Source: Strigops habroptila
Lineage: Eukaryota; Chordata; Aves; Psittaciformes; Psittacidae
Length of the DNA: 64,000 bases
Assembly (NCBI RefSeq): GCF_004027225.2
Contig: NC_044277.2
Coordinates: forward strand, 132,462,057 to 132,526,056
Direction of reading: 5' to 3'
Shown here: positions 11,590 to 23,543 of the stretch, piece by piece
Layout: each line of letters starts with the position of its first letter
How positions within the stretch are numbered: position 1 is the first letter of the stretch
Notes under the pieces: model-generated
The model's input: the letters and a program-made list of their open reading frames with translations, nothing else
The model's database searches: none
Told to the model about the DNA's origin: nothing
Position numbers and translations under genes: made by a program

Positions 11590-13823
11590 CTAGTTTTGAG
11601 AAAGTAAAAAAGGGACGTTACCAGCGGGTAGGAGGCAAAGAGCCGAGGGGGGACAGGGTGGAAGGAGCATCTGTGTGTGTGTGTTGGTGGGTGTGTAGGG
11701 AGTTCGCTCTGCCAGTGGCGGGCAGTTGGAATCTGGGGTGTCCTTGTGGGAACCGAGAGCTTCAAACCGGTTTTCCAAAGATCCTGAATCCGCCCGGGAA
11801 AATCTGCCTTTCCTCAAAAAGCTCCGGCCAGCATCGGGCGGGGCAGCGTGCCCCGCTTGGTAGTTCATCTCTGACCCTCCAAAACAGGCTTTTACTCGCT
11901 CCCCCTCGGCCGCTCCGAGCCCACAGCTACTGGGGGGCGGTTTGGTGAATGGCTGGAGGCTTATTTCACACACCTCCAGGCACCTGCCTCCAAAAAAACA
12001 AAGCCTGCTAGGATCAGAACTTTGCAAGCATGCTCTGGAGGTGGAAAACAAGGTGCGCTGAGCAGCCGGAGCCTCCCTGTCTTCCCGGGGAGCTTCGCCT
12101 CGGCCGTCTCCTATGCAATCATTTCTGGGAAGGAGATAAAAAAACCCACAACAAAATCCCCCAAACTAAAAATCCTCCGTTACAAGGTGTTTATTCCTAT
12201 CACTGGAAGTGGCTAGGAAAGAGGTAACACTGATCCCTCGATGGCTCGGAGTGGTTTCTGGTTTGGGGTTGGCTCTCTAGTAGTTTTCCGCTTTCTTTTT
12301 TTGTTTTGATCTTATTATTTTCCAACGGGGCGCTCTGAAGGAATAACAGGGCGTCTGAAATGCGGCCGGAGAGAAGCCCCTGCAAAGTCTGCCGCCCAGG
12401 GAAGGGGAGTTATTTTTTTGCCATGGGGACCCGAAAGGGAAATAAAGAAGCGAATGAATAAATAACAACCCTGTTATCTGGTGTAGACGCTGAAGGATAT
12501 TCGCGGTGCATTCATCAGTCTAATTTGATAGCAGTTCATAGATGGCACATTTCAGCGCGGCTGTTATTCCGAACAGCATTCTGGATCGTAAAATATAACT
12601 TACCGCGTTAATAGGTTTATTTATTGGCACTGCCTATTGCTTATTTTGGATGCTTTACAAACATCTCTGTTATCTGGTAGGCACCTTCATATCACAGGGG
12701 AAAGATTGATCTTGTTTTTCTATATGTTTAAGCAGCATGCGGGCTAAAGTTGCCCAGAGCGGAGGCTCTAAGGGTTTTAAACTATAGGATGGACATTAAT
12801 TTTTACGGCAACCCCATGCCCGAATATTACGAAGTTCAGAAGGTCAGTCTAAGCAGCGCTTCTTGGCAGCCCCGCAGGGAAGCTGGGATCCTCCTTTTGC
12901 ATCGCGATGCCACTATGATCCTCAACCGATTCTTTTTTTCCTTTTTTTTTTTTTTTTTATTAAATCATCACCACCACTATCACCATCATCACCATTCGCT
13001 TACCTACGGGCTCTTTCTCGGGAGAGGCTTTGCTGCTCTCTGACGGAGCTGGAGAGAGATCCTCTGCGGTGGAAGATGAAGCCTGAGTCTCGTCCTCCCT
13101 CTGGGAGACACACGCCAAGGGGCTGGGGGAGCGCTCCTCGTCCTCCTTCCTCCCCGCGTCCGGGACAGGATGCAAAGATGGAGGCGTCTGGAAGCGGCCG
13201 GGGGGCTGCGGAGGGAATGGGGCAGCCCCGGCCGGCCCGGCGCCGTAGCTCTTGGAGGTGCCATAAGCCTGGGAAAGGCGGAAGTATCCCGGGACGGGGA
13301 CCCCGCCGCCGCTGCCGGCCGGGTTGACCTCGGCGCTCAGCCGGGGGAAGGGAGCGAGGTCGGTGGCAGCCGAGCCCTTGGGGCATTTCTCTGAGTCATA
13401 GAGGCAGTAGGAGCTCTCTTCCTTAATGCTTGGAGCAAAGGAGCACGAGGTGGCCTGCTGGCTCTCCGGCTCTTCCATGCGACAGGACCGGGGCGGGTCT
13501 AGCCACACTTCCATCCCTGACACGTAGGGGTGTGAGCTGGGGACCATGCTTTGAGAAGTACCTTCATTGCGTTTGCTCAAAACGGGGAAAAGTCCGCAGC
13601 TTTGCAGCCCGTAGGACAGATCGGACGGTTGTGGCAGGTAGATACCACTGTTGGGGTAGTAGCCGCCTCCTCCTCCGCCTCCTCCTCCTGCTCCCGCCGC
13701 TTCCCCTCTGCCCGAGCTGATCAAGGAGTCTACCAAAAAAGAGTTTGCAGCCGGGCTCTCGGAGCATGACATTGTTGTGGAATAATTTGGCGAAGGGAGC
13801 AGATAGCCCTTCCTGGCTGACAT
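11315..13823 (-). CDS. HOXA10: HOXA10 homeobox transcription factor, two coding exons
   Basis: The coding sequence joins 13823..13004 and 11589..11315 on the minus strand, giving 364 aa (human is 410 aa; the difference lies in shorter glycine, proline and alanine runs). The intron (13003-11590, about 1.4 kb) has a GTAAGC donor and a AACTAG acceptor, and G|GC forms Gly274. HOXA10 is a nuclear homeodomain protein. It acts with PBX/MEIS in lumbar axis, stylopod, uterine and myeloid development. A distal first exon at 19.9 kb can splice to the same second exon. Neighbours are mir-196b downstream and HOXA11 upstream. The identity is very secure; the alternative in-frame start Met18 ([13 protein letters not shown]) is possible. 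Confidence 0.97.
13004..13823 (-). CDS. HOXA10: HOXA10 exon 1
   Basis: This exon encodes residues 1-273 and one base. [14 protein letters not shown] opens the protein and SFLVDSLI lies at 28-35. A glycine run (46-54) is encoded by GGN repeats. [18 protein letters not shown] lies at 127-144, [15 protein letters not shown] at 175-189 and [14 protein letters not shown] at 257-270. An out-of-frame ATG at 13839 opens a frame that overlaps this exon as far as 13564. Confidence 0.96.
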
Positions 13824-14158
13824 TTCTTGTGCAAAACATGCTGAATATGATTAGAGATACCCCCGCACCACGGCAAACGCTTGCAGCCAATGGAAGCCCG
13901 GGCCTCCCCAGCAACCCCTCCCCGTCTGGTTTCGTATGCACAGAGCTGCTCTCAGGTCGACCTCTGAATTTGGGAGATAGATGGATATTAATGTGTAATA
14001 TGGATTTCCATACACACTGACTCGCATGCTTCTCCCATATGGGCGAGCGCCTGTGCCCGGGCAGGAGCCGTACTCCTGGGAAGTGAAGGGGAAAGAGCAG
14101 GAGCGGGCTTTGCCGATGCTGGCTCCAAGTTTTGCTCCTTTCTTATCACACGCACAGC

Positions 14159-14166
14159 TATAAAAG
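14159..14166 (+). promoter_or_regulatory. TATA box on the plus strand, divergent from HOXA10
   Basis: CTATAAAAGAGCCCGG fits the TATAAAAG consensus on the plus strand, about 340 bp upstream of the HOXA10 ATG, with GC-rich DNA following. It could start a divergent antisense RNA (HOXA10-AS is known in human). No transcript evidence is available here. Confidence 0.35.
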
Positions 14167-17100
14167 AGCCCGGCGGTCCTGATGTTTATTATACCTAGGC
14201 TGAAACGGTGTCCAGATGAAGCTTTTACTACCGCTCCTCTTTCCCCGCGGTTGGGTTTTCCGGCGGCAGTGCCTGCTCGCCTCCCTGCGCAGCCTGCGTG
14301 TGTCTCACGAAATTAATAAAGCCCGGCTCGCCCGGTGTTTTATGCTCAGGCTCTGCTCATTTTATTTGATTGTCTCGTTTTTTAAGAAGTAAAAGACGTG
14401 TTATTGTTTATCACGGATCATTGGAAACCGTAAAGGGGCCTGGTGCCTCTCGCGTTAAACTACCGAGGAAGGGGGCTGCTTCCAGCCTAACATCACCGCC
14501 ACGCCGCCAGGCTGGGCTTAAATGCTTAAATTTCCTGGAGATAAAACACTTGCTGCTGCGCTGAAGAATCTCTTAGGGAGCAATGCCACTCTGGGAGGAT
14601 TGATTGTGCGGTTGCAGTTCCTAGTGCTTTAGTTAACGCTGGATTCTTCTCGAGCTCTGATTACCATTTAAAATATAAAGCTAGACATATGCCACAGAAA
14701 GAATCCAGACGCGAGCAGTTCAAATGGATCCTCGCAGGATGCTGCCGACTCTGTTTATTGATGTGTTTATATTCGGAAGATAATTTTTATCTCTCTCCCC
14801 CCCCCCCTTGGGTCATTCACCTTTTGCCTCTTCAAAAGCACCATCTCTTTCACAAGCAATGTACTAAATAATAGAAAGAAGAATAAGCAGATGAATCCTG
14901 AGATACTAGACAGCCCTGTCCAGTCAATTTGCAGTTGTGGCGGAGGCAGCAGACAGATAGCAGACAGACAGGGATGCAGACAGAGAGACAGATAGATTTT
15001 CTAATGAATCGCTTAATTATGGCTTGCTTTCACTTCCATCATCTCTCGCTTTTGCCATTTCGAAGTCGCCTCACTGCCTGGCCCGTGGAACTCCGGGCTC
15101 TTTAGTTCAAAGGGAGTTTGAGGCTGCCCGGCGCTGTCTGCCCACTCCGAGTAGCCGGGCCAGGTCCCCTTTCCCGCACGCTGCCCGGGGAAGCACCGCC
15201 CTGCCGGTCTCCGCTTCCAGTGAGGCGGGTGGGGAGAGCGACTGCCGGCAGGGCATCAGCACCGGCCGGGGCGATGGCCGCTGCCTGGCACCTAAGTGCA
15301 GTGCCCGAGATGGCGCTGGCGGCGGCGACTGTGGAGTGGGCGCGGGGCCCCGTATCCCCCGGTGCCTGCCCTCAGCGTTCAAGCCGCCCCGAGGAGCACC
15401 CGTCCCCCCCCGTCCCACGGATCTGTTAAGCCCCACCGTGGTCTCGCCCCGCAGTGTGTGCCTGCCACGGGGAAACGCTTTTTCCTCGGCGTGACATTCC
15501 CCCGGAGGATTTCTCTCCCCTCCTTCTTACGGCAGGAGGCGAGTGTCCCTTCCGCGGGCCTGCCGGGCCGGAGGGGTCCTCCTCAGCCTCCTTCCGTGCC
15601 CGCTGAAAGCGCCGGGCGAGCGGGCAGAGGCTGCTACCTACAACTTTGCAACATCCATAAAATCCTTATGGAAAGGCTCCTGCTTTTTCCAGTGAGATGG
15701 GGCGAGCATCACAGCGCGGCTTCCTTCTGACCGGCCCAGTGGGATGTAGTGACAAGGGTAGATCCCACAACCTATGGAAACCTTCCGTGGGTTATTTCCT
15801 TCTCGTATTTCATGCTGTAATATTGTTTGTGCTTTCCCAACCCGACTAACCCCACGATGTGTTAATGTGCGATGGACAAACCCTTATCAGATTCCTATGT
15901 GGGCCATATCGCTGTTAACAAAATTAATACTACATACGGCACGGGTTTATTGGCTGGTATACAGGAAGGCTATTATCAATAGGCTTAGCGTTATAAATAC
16001 AGATCTAAATAAAATGAAACGTGAGTCCCAACGCAGCCTTCCAAATAAATTTCTCTACACAAGTCAGGTATAAAAATTACTCCGGGGAAGTCCGCTCTTG
16101 CGGTATGTTTATTTTGCATTTGCCAAATTAAATAGAAATGGATTGCAAACCTAAAAGCCATACGGAACCAAGGAGCAACACTTGAAATCCTTCCAAAGCT
16201 GTTTTTAAAATAAGCAGCTCCCTTTAAAAAAATTGGATTAAAGGGGCGAAAAGGCCCATAAAAGTACGTTGCAATTCTTGTCAGCCGGAATGAAACGACT
16301 CGAAATGCTCTGAAAGAAACACGAGTTGGCTTCTTCTCCCTCATTGCAAGCTAGAGCTGGGAAATCAGACAAAAGGCGCGGAAGCCGGGGTCAGGTTGGA
16401 AGGTTTAAAGTTTTCTTAGGCTTCCCTCGTGGGTTTTGCAGCAGAGGGCTGGGGGTTGCCCGCCCCTGGAGGGTGCCAGGCGTTGCGGGAGCTACAGTTT
16501 GCGTAGCCCGGTTGTGCGGTGTTAGTAGCGGTGTCCAGTGCGGGTTTGATGGTCAAGGCACAGCCTCCGTCTAGATCATGAACTCAGCTCGGAGTGGCAT
16601 TATCTCCGCTTTCTTTAATCGCTAACAAGGCCAAGGCAAATAGTAACCAGCATCGTCAAACCCAGTGAAGTAAAACTAATAATGTTGGCTTGATTCGAAA
16701 CTATAAAAGATAATGGTCAATTCTGACTAAACGGAGCTAATTTGGCATGCGCTGGGTGTAGCTACTGCATTTCCAGCCCTTAACAATGTGTCACTTGGAG
16801 CTTAACTCCCATTTAAAAGAAATTTTAAAGAATATTGTGGACGCCAGGGGACGAGAAATACTTTCTTTTTAATTCTACTCCTGTAAGTAAAGCTATCCGA
16901 GGGTCTATAAAACCGAGCAAATAAAATCCTGATAAATATCAAAACCGGCGAGGAGGTGCTTTCGTGGAGAATCTAAATTCATGGCGTACATAGACAGCAA
17001 TATCAAAATAAAACTTTATTGATCTAAGAAAAATATGATAGGTGCATTAATAGCGTCGTTAAGCCGTTTTATTGGATGGACTGAAATTAAAAACAAAAAG

Positions 17101-18491
17101 GGAATAAATAAAACTCGACAGCTCAGCCTGAGCAAATTATGACTGGAAATCTCAAAATGGATCATGTTAAACAGTGATTTATCTTTTTATTATTGGCCCG
17201 TATAACCCAAAAGATCAGCACTGTTAATCCGGAGACGCGTTTTGCGAGCTAATTAAAATATGCTTTTATTTGTAGACACGGGCAAACTGCAATTTGTGAA
17301 AACGCAAATGGCCTTGCAGGCTGTTGCAGGAGTGCATGCGCCGCCTATCTGAGAATATAGCCTCGAATTACGTTTTATACAGCTCCGAAAATTAATGCAA
17401 TCAGGGTATAGTTATTAAATACTGGAACTGTCAGTTGTCAAGAACGTGCATGTGTGCCAGATTCGTCCTTTCTTTTTTTTTTTTTTTTTGCTTCCCCTTT
17501 CTTTTTTGGAATTGCTCCAAAGAAGGCGGATTTCAATCAGGAGGTTTAGGAACTGCGTCTGTGCCAAGTTAGGTGACAAATGACGGCCCCACTAATTTTA
17601 TCTTTACTATAAATTCTTTCACGCTGGTGGTGGTGGTGGTGAGGTTGGCTTTTTTGGCGGATTATCCTGTTAAAAATTAGGCTGAGATTTAATTTTATTC
17701 CAGCCATCCGGAGGCTTGTTCTCCTAACTATGTTTTATAGTATATGTGTATCGTTTTACTCATTTGGATTAGGAACATATTTTGCAAGTAAGTCTGGCGA
17801 GCTCCGAATTCTAGGGTGCGTCAGGACAAAATACATCCAACCAGTTCATTAGGGCTTCGTCTCCTCGCCATTCCTCGGCACTGGCGAGAGCAACGGGGCT
17901 TTCTATTGTCCAGAGAGCCCCGAACACCGGGCAGAAGCAACAGCGGTATCGGGTTATATATGTGCCGGGGAAATCTTATATACCCGAGTCCGTCTTTTAA
18001 GTGTACCCGTTCTACTGTGAGAGATGGGCCGCACAGCTGTATTAAGCATTTGAAACTGTATCCCTTCTCCCCTTTTTGTAGCTGTCATTCCTTTAAAAAA
18101 GATCTGGATGCGTACACAAATGTCTTTTTTGGTTGCGGTACAACTTGGCTCTCAGACACACACGTTGGCCTGAAGTTTCGATTTCAGAGCATTTAATGAA
18201 AAGATTGTGACAAAAAAAAAAAAAAAAACGAAAAACAAAAACCAAAAAAACCCCAACAAAACAGAAACCCAAAGAGCTTATGAAAAAGCCTCCCAGGGGT
18301 TTGGATGTGGTATGTGAGCTGAAGTTGAGTACACGATTAATTAAACACAGTGTAGACACTGAGTTGGCTTCGCCTCTTCCCTCCAAAACATGCAAACCCA
18401 AATCATGTGAAATAATAAACAGTTATTGTAAGAAACAAGCTTGTTTTTTTTAAATATTATCCTATAACTGCGGCCGTCAGTAAACAATTCG

Positions 18492-18505
18492 TAACCAGAG
18501 GGCGC
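18492..18505 (+). promoter_or_regulatory. CTCF-like site upstream of HOXA10
   Basis: TAACCAGAGGGCGC matches 12 of 14 positions of the CTCF core, including all of CCAGAGGGCGC except the first base context. It sits between HOXA10 and its distal first exon, where a CTCF boundary of the A cluster is plausible. Confidence 0.55.
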
Positions 18506-19227
18506 TTTAACTGCTGCTGGGGTCCCTTTGATTTATTCAGCCGAGTATTGAATGGGGCAGGGAAACAACGAGGGGAAAAATAAATATTTGATCAAATATG
18601 CTGAGTTTAACTTAACTGGTGTAAAATGAAATGTTGCAAAGGGACCCTCAACTCTCCCTGCTCTTTTCCGAGACGTGGCTTCTCGCGTCTTGGCGTTGCC
18701 GAGGGGAGGTTAAATGAGATCAACATCCCTGAGCTTTTAACTGAGCATCTTTGATAAAATCGATCGGTTCCGATAGGCATTTCAAAACTGCTCTCTACCG
18801 ACTGAGCATGTGCTTTTAACTACACTTGCAACAGTTCCCTGGAAGCACAAGGGCGCTTTCTTTAAGAATACTGTAGGCGTGTTGCATTACGAGAGAGCAA
18901 GGATAAAATGACCTTTTTTTTTCCTTTCTTTTTCTTCTATTTTTTTCTTCACCGGACAGATATTTTAAAATTGTATATCTCTCCTAAGAAACACGTGAAT
19001 TAAAACATGCAGCCAAACCAGTATCTCCTTCCTATAATATCACCTTCTCTCACGCCCTTCTCAAATGGAGACATAACAAAAACATGTGAAACTTTTATGG
19101 GCGAGAAAAGTAACCTGGAGTTAGGGATACTCGTAGCCAGGATAGAGTTTCAAAGCTACAACCCAGAGCAGCCCTGAGCACATGAGAATGCGTGACTATT
19201 GTTTGTTTACAGCCCATGTGCTGGTTT

Positions 19228-19239
19228 AGAGAGAGAGAG

Positions 19240-19278
<39 letters not shown>
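19228..19278 (+). repeat. GA/GATA microsatellite
   Basis: A GA dinucleotide run passes directly into about nine to ten GATA units. It is a simple repeat with no coding content. Confidence 0.95.
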
Positions 19279-19887
19279 GGAAATCCAAATCTGGTCTCGC
19301 ATAAACATTGACTTCATATGCAATCACACAAAGAGTTTTTAACTTAAGTGTGTCAAAATTTGTTTACCACAGTCTGTGTCCAGCTGCAAGGAAGCAGCCT
19401 ACCCTTTAAAGTTACCAAACGACCCCAACTAAACTACAGTTCAAGTCCAATAAGATTGTCAGAATTGTCTGTCATTTACAGTCTCTGTTGCCATAGATCT
19501 ATTTGATTGAAGACACCTACTGTTCCACATATAAATGTCAAGTTTCATAATATTTCCAGTGCTACTTTTTTTTTTTTTTTTTTTGTTATAACTGGAAGAA
19601 AGCTACAAGTTACTCTGAAAAAATATTTCCAGATAACGTGGGTTTTTCCACGCGGCTGGCCAAAACTTTACAAAGAGAAAATAAAAGGTCAGCTGCAACT
19701 CAGAAAGTCCCTTCTATATTATTTCACATCGTAATCACCAACTTTTTGCATCGCTTCCCCTCACTACACTTCTTTTCCGCTGTGCTCCATGGTCCGATCC
19801 GGGGCCACCCCAGCTGGCTGGGGACCACCGCGACCACTGCCCGCTCCTCTCCCTTCTCTACTCAGGGTAGATGGATAAAACACTTAC

Positions 19888-19897
19888 CTTCGCGCAT
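19888..19897 (-). CDS. HOXA10: HOXA10 distal first coding micro-exon (short isoform)
   Basis: On the minus strand ATGCGCGAAG is followed at once by the perfect donor GTAAGT (19887-19882). The ten bases encode Met-Arg-Glu plus one base. Joined to HOXA10 exon 2 (G|GC) they give M-R-E-G-N-S-K-G-E-N and then the homeodomain, a 94-aa protein (10 + 275 nt) with homeodomain at residues 20-79. This is the same architecture and length as the human homeodomain-only HOXA10 isoform, which begins Met-Cys-Gln-Gly-Asn. The intron would be about 8.3 kb, close to the human distance. Because HOXA9 exon 2 is in the same phase, a HOXA10-HOXA9 read-through would begin M-R-E-D-N-P. The transcription start is unknown. 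Confidence 0.75.
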
Positions 19898-20300
19898 TTC
19901 CCAACCCAAAACCCAGAGGCTTTAACTCCACCGAGAAGCCCCAGCAGCTCCCTCCCCTTCCCCGGCATCCCGAGCGGCTTTTTGTAACGCGAAGCCCTGT
20001 AAGTGCAATAATTACCCGTGCGGCTCCAGGGATGCAAAATGAACAAAGGCCAAGATTTTTTTTTTTTTCTGCAGGCTGCTCCCCTCGCCTTGGGCGGCTT
20101 TGACATTGATCTGAAGATCGCCATCTTGTGGCAAAACAGCCTTCAAACCGCCTCCGACCGCGCGTCCGCCTGCCCGCCGTCCTGCCGCGGGGCCCCAAGG
20201 CAGGACTGCGGGCAGGCGGACGGATGGACGGATGGTGGTGGGCAAGTGGCCACTCACCTCTCGGTGCAGAAACCTCCGCTGCCTTTATAGCAATGTATTT
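19898..20300 (-). promoter_or_regulatory. HOXA10: Distal HOXA10 promoter region
   Basis: Upstream of the micro-exon lie a minus-strand TATAAAG (20289-20283), a strong donor GAG|GTGAGT (20260/20257), a CAG acceptor-like site at 19997 and a YY1 consensus CGCCATCTTG (plus strand 20119-20128). The TATA would place the start near 20259, essentially at the GTGAGT, so either that donor is unused or the start lies further upstream. An 88-codon frame begins at an ATG at 20124 and reads out of frame through the micro-exon. Confidence 0.45.
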
Positions 20301-21509
20301 CGTACAGGCGAGCAGACAAGTCACGGACACTTTTTATGGCCACATTGTCACAACAACATAGAGGATGAGATTTTATTGGGCTAGGAAATCAGAACCCCAA
20401 CCAGAGAAAATCCATGGTTTAACTGTCTCTGGGATTGGCTAGGAATGCTAGTTAATTTTTAACCAGGAAAGGAAGCTTGCTGGCTTAACTCGTTGCCATT
20501 TAGCTCACCATCCGTCCCTCTGTCCCTCTCCCAGTGCCTGTCCCTCTGTCCGTCTCCTCTTAACTGGCATCACCCCTTGCACACTAGACAAACAAACAAA
20601 CAAAGTTCTCTTTTTCCCCCCTCACTTTTTAACATTTCCTTTGGGTAGAGGTTGCCTGGCTGGGTGGCGGTTGTCAACAAAGGCCCAAAGTCAGTAAGTC
20701 CTTCACCTCAAGGTTATGGGTGATGTCCAAGCAATACAGAAGTTCAAAGCCAGTAAACAATGTGAAAACAGAATGTACTTTCTTCTCCTGATTAGGATTA
20801 GGGTCAACATGAAAGATTCAAACACTCTTCCCAAAACACATTCCTATCTCAGCTATTGTTTGGGGTTTTCTCCCCACCTCCCTCCCATAACTTTCTCCCT
20901 CCAGCCCTCCACCCCTTCGCCCCCCCGCCCGCCTCAGTCCACCTCCTCCCTGCCTTGGAGATCAAGGACAATTTCAAACAGTCCATTTCCACCACATGCC
21001 TTTTTTTTTTTTTTTTCCAAAGACAACAATTTTGTTAGGGCTCTCACGCTTCTGGCCACATCCATCGGCTGGCTGAGACTTTCCCTTTGGTTATAAATTC
21101 CCTTTGGCTTATAAAATCTGCCCCAAACGCTACTGACACTGCCAGCATTTCCCAAGCAGTTTTCCTGGACTCATGTGGTGGGGAGCAAGCAGCAATGTCA
21201 CATCAAACCCTGGAGCATAGAACCTTGCCTTACCGGCCTTGGCAGGGTAAGAAAAAGGCCTAAGACACAGTGAGCTACCAACATCCTTCATTATCCTCTC
21301 CCTGCGACCCCCTAAAAAGATGCTAGAGCAAGCCCAGGTTCACTTGTTAACTCCAGAGCAGAAGATTTAACGGCGAAGTTCCCCAAAGAAGAATAATTCT
21401 CCCCAAACGGCTGAACAAGGTCACGAGGAATTTTGGGTCCCAGAGTTACATTAGATAAAAGAACATGCAGTAACTTAACACCAGAGTAAAAATATAAAGT
21501 TTCTATTTT
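20301..21509. other. HOXA10 distal exon - HOXA11 intergenic region
   Basis: No coding exon is seen. The stretch contains C/T-rich repeats (20515-20560, 20870-20950), a T run at 21001-21016 and mixed DNA. Confidence 0.5.
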
Positions 21510-23310
21510 TTTATTTTCCTTGTGCGCTGTTCCACTGTATACATGCAACCAAATACTTTCGCATATTAAAAGAAAACTGTATATACATATAGATGATACA
21601 TGTTGAAAACAGTGATGTCATATAAAGATACTGCATTTCGTGAACCGTGACAAAGAAATTACATCCATTTGGCAAATTTACTAATCAAAAAACATTCTTA
21701 CCACCACTTTGTTGCACATGTAAAGAAATCCCACACCCTTTAGCCCCAAAGGAACAACACCACCACAAAAAAAAAAGGGGAGGGGGAGAAAAGCATTCGA
21801 ACAAAATAGGTCATGGGTTCTTTTTTTAGTATTTACAAGTCTTGTAAAACACCGTTCCTGTATGAAATATACATTCAGATATTCTCAACAGCAAATTACC
21901 TTAACGATAGAACACCGTATCCTTTGTAAACTGATATAGAATTTTAAATATTTTCTTTTTTTTTTTTTACCTTTTTTGTTTTAAATTGCCTGTTTTTTTT
22001 TTTTTTTTTTTTCCACGCTTTGGTTCCTGCAGGGAAATATATATATATATTTATAGATATTTAAAATAAGTCCGAACAACTCTCCATTCTTTGCATACGT
22101 CGACTGGGCGACAAAGTAGAGCTCGTGACATTTAAAGTAGACAACAACAAAATTACCATATTTACATTGTTTGGCTTCCGTTTAAACTCCTCGCTAGTCA
22201 CCTTTAAACGAACATGCGATGGAGTTATTTTAATGATCCAATGTTAGTGCATTGCACAACTCCAAGTTTCAATTAAGTGTTGTGTGGTATTTGCTAAACT
22301 GTCGTTCTCCACAGGTATTTCCTGAAGAAAGTTTGTGAGCCAGAAGCCAGAAGGTTAGTTTCCTTTATGGAGTTGTTTCTTTTAAAACGCTTAAATTCAC
22401 ACTTCTCCCCCCGTTTTATTTTTAGCATTTAAATATGATTTGTCTCCGAAAAGATGGCAACGCATAGTCAGTTGTCATAAATAAAACGAGAGCTAAAAAT
22501 TTGCAAATTTTTTTCCCAGTGATTGTTTCTTTACGATATATGGCGAATTTATACCTGGTGGGTTTTTTTGGTTTTTTTTTTTTAAGTAAATAATTAAGTC
22601 TTTCATTTAGTCCTCTTTCTTCCCCCTAGCCCCTTCCTCCCCACACCCCCAAAGGAAACGCTATTGGAACCATCACTACATCCGTATTACAACTGCTCGC
22701 GGTTGGCTTGTGAAGGTGTAGGCATGTCATCCCCCCCTCCTGGTGTTATGTGTGTGTCCCCTCAAATTCTCCTTTCAAACCCATGGGCAGTGGAGCACTG
22801 CCTCTAACCTAGACATTTTTTCCACTAAGGAAGAACAGAAGGTTATTTCTCAGAGTTTCTATTCTGCAGTGGTCCTGGGTGGGTGAGCTCAACCTGGCAA
22901 TCTCCAGACCCTGGTCCGCAGCCGCCCAGGGGCGAAGGAGAGCCGGGAATGGGCGAGTCCGGGGACGGAGGGATGTTGTCTCACGGCCTATGCGCCCCGA
23001 AAGCGGTAGCAGGGTGAGCCGCAGTGCCTGGAAAGGTAAGAGGTATGGATTTTGCTCTCAGAGGTGACGTGCCCGTTCCGAAATGGGTGCCATGTGTGTC
23101 AAAATCAAATCGATTCCAGTTGATATGTAAATATATCTATATATATATAAAATCATCATTGAAGTTCCAGAGTAGATTTACATGTATGTAAAACCTTGGA
23201 TTCTTCTAGTCCCATCAGATACACACCTCCTCCCTCCATGTAACCCCGTGGCTTGACCTTGTCAAGGGCGAAATCTGAATTTAATCTCGTCTTGAAAAAC
23301 GCTATGAGTT
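21510..23310 (-). other. HOXA11: HOXA11 3' untranslated region (possible extent)
   Basis: AT-rich DNA follows the HOXA11 stop. Minus-strand AATAAA signals at 22420-22415 and 21515-21510 would give 3' UTRs of about 0.9 or 1.8 kb. Long plus-strand T tracts occur near 21957-21970 and 21991-22012. A plus-strand donor consensus GAAAG|GTAAGA at 23035/23036 might belong to an antisense RNA. Confidence 0.45.
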
Positions 23311-23543
23311 TTAAAGTAGTGGATTAGCTGAGTAATATTGTAATCGGTCCCTGTTAATTTTTTTTTCTTTCATTCTTCTGTTCTGAAACCATATTTTCAC
23401 TTGGCGGTCGGTCAGATTGAGCATTCGGGAGAGCTGGAGGCGTTTCTCTTTGTTTATGTAGACGCTGAAGAAGAATTCCCTTTCTAACTCCCTAATCTGA
23501 TATTTGGTGTATGGGCATCTCTTTTTACGGGTACGTTGTCCAC
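23311..23543 (-). CDS. HOXA11: HOXA11 exon 2 (homeodomain)
   Basis: This exon encodes the end of codon 220 to the TAA at 23313-23311. The homeodomain occupies residues 224-283 with Hox11-specific [20 protein letters not shown] and [13 protein letters not shown] (Trp271, Asn274). The tail is [13 protein letters not shown]. Confidence 0.97.

Larger units (their letters stand above)
13824..19887. other. HOXA10 upstream region (intron of the distal isoform)
   Basis: No conventional coding exon was found. A CCAAT box lies at 13887-13893. A plus-strand TATAAAAG at 14159-14166 points away from HOXA10. A CpG-rich block spans about 15100-15650. Long AT-rich stretches (16580-17400) are crowded with TTTAT/ATAAA Hox-type sites, of the kind often strongly conserved between HOX genes. 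A CTCF-like site lies at 18492-18505 and a GATA microsatellite near 19240. Confidence 0.6.

Noticed and set aside
13564-13941. 125-codon minus-strand frame overlapping HOXA10 exon 1, with an ATG at 13839
   Set aside because: It is out of frame with the clear HOXA10 protein and becomes an arginine run opposite the glycine repeat, so it is a composition shadow. The ATG at 13839 could still act as an upstream start.
18848-18862. ACAAGGGCGC as a CTCF site
   Set aside because: Only about 8 of 14 core positions match.
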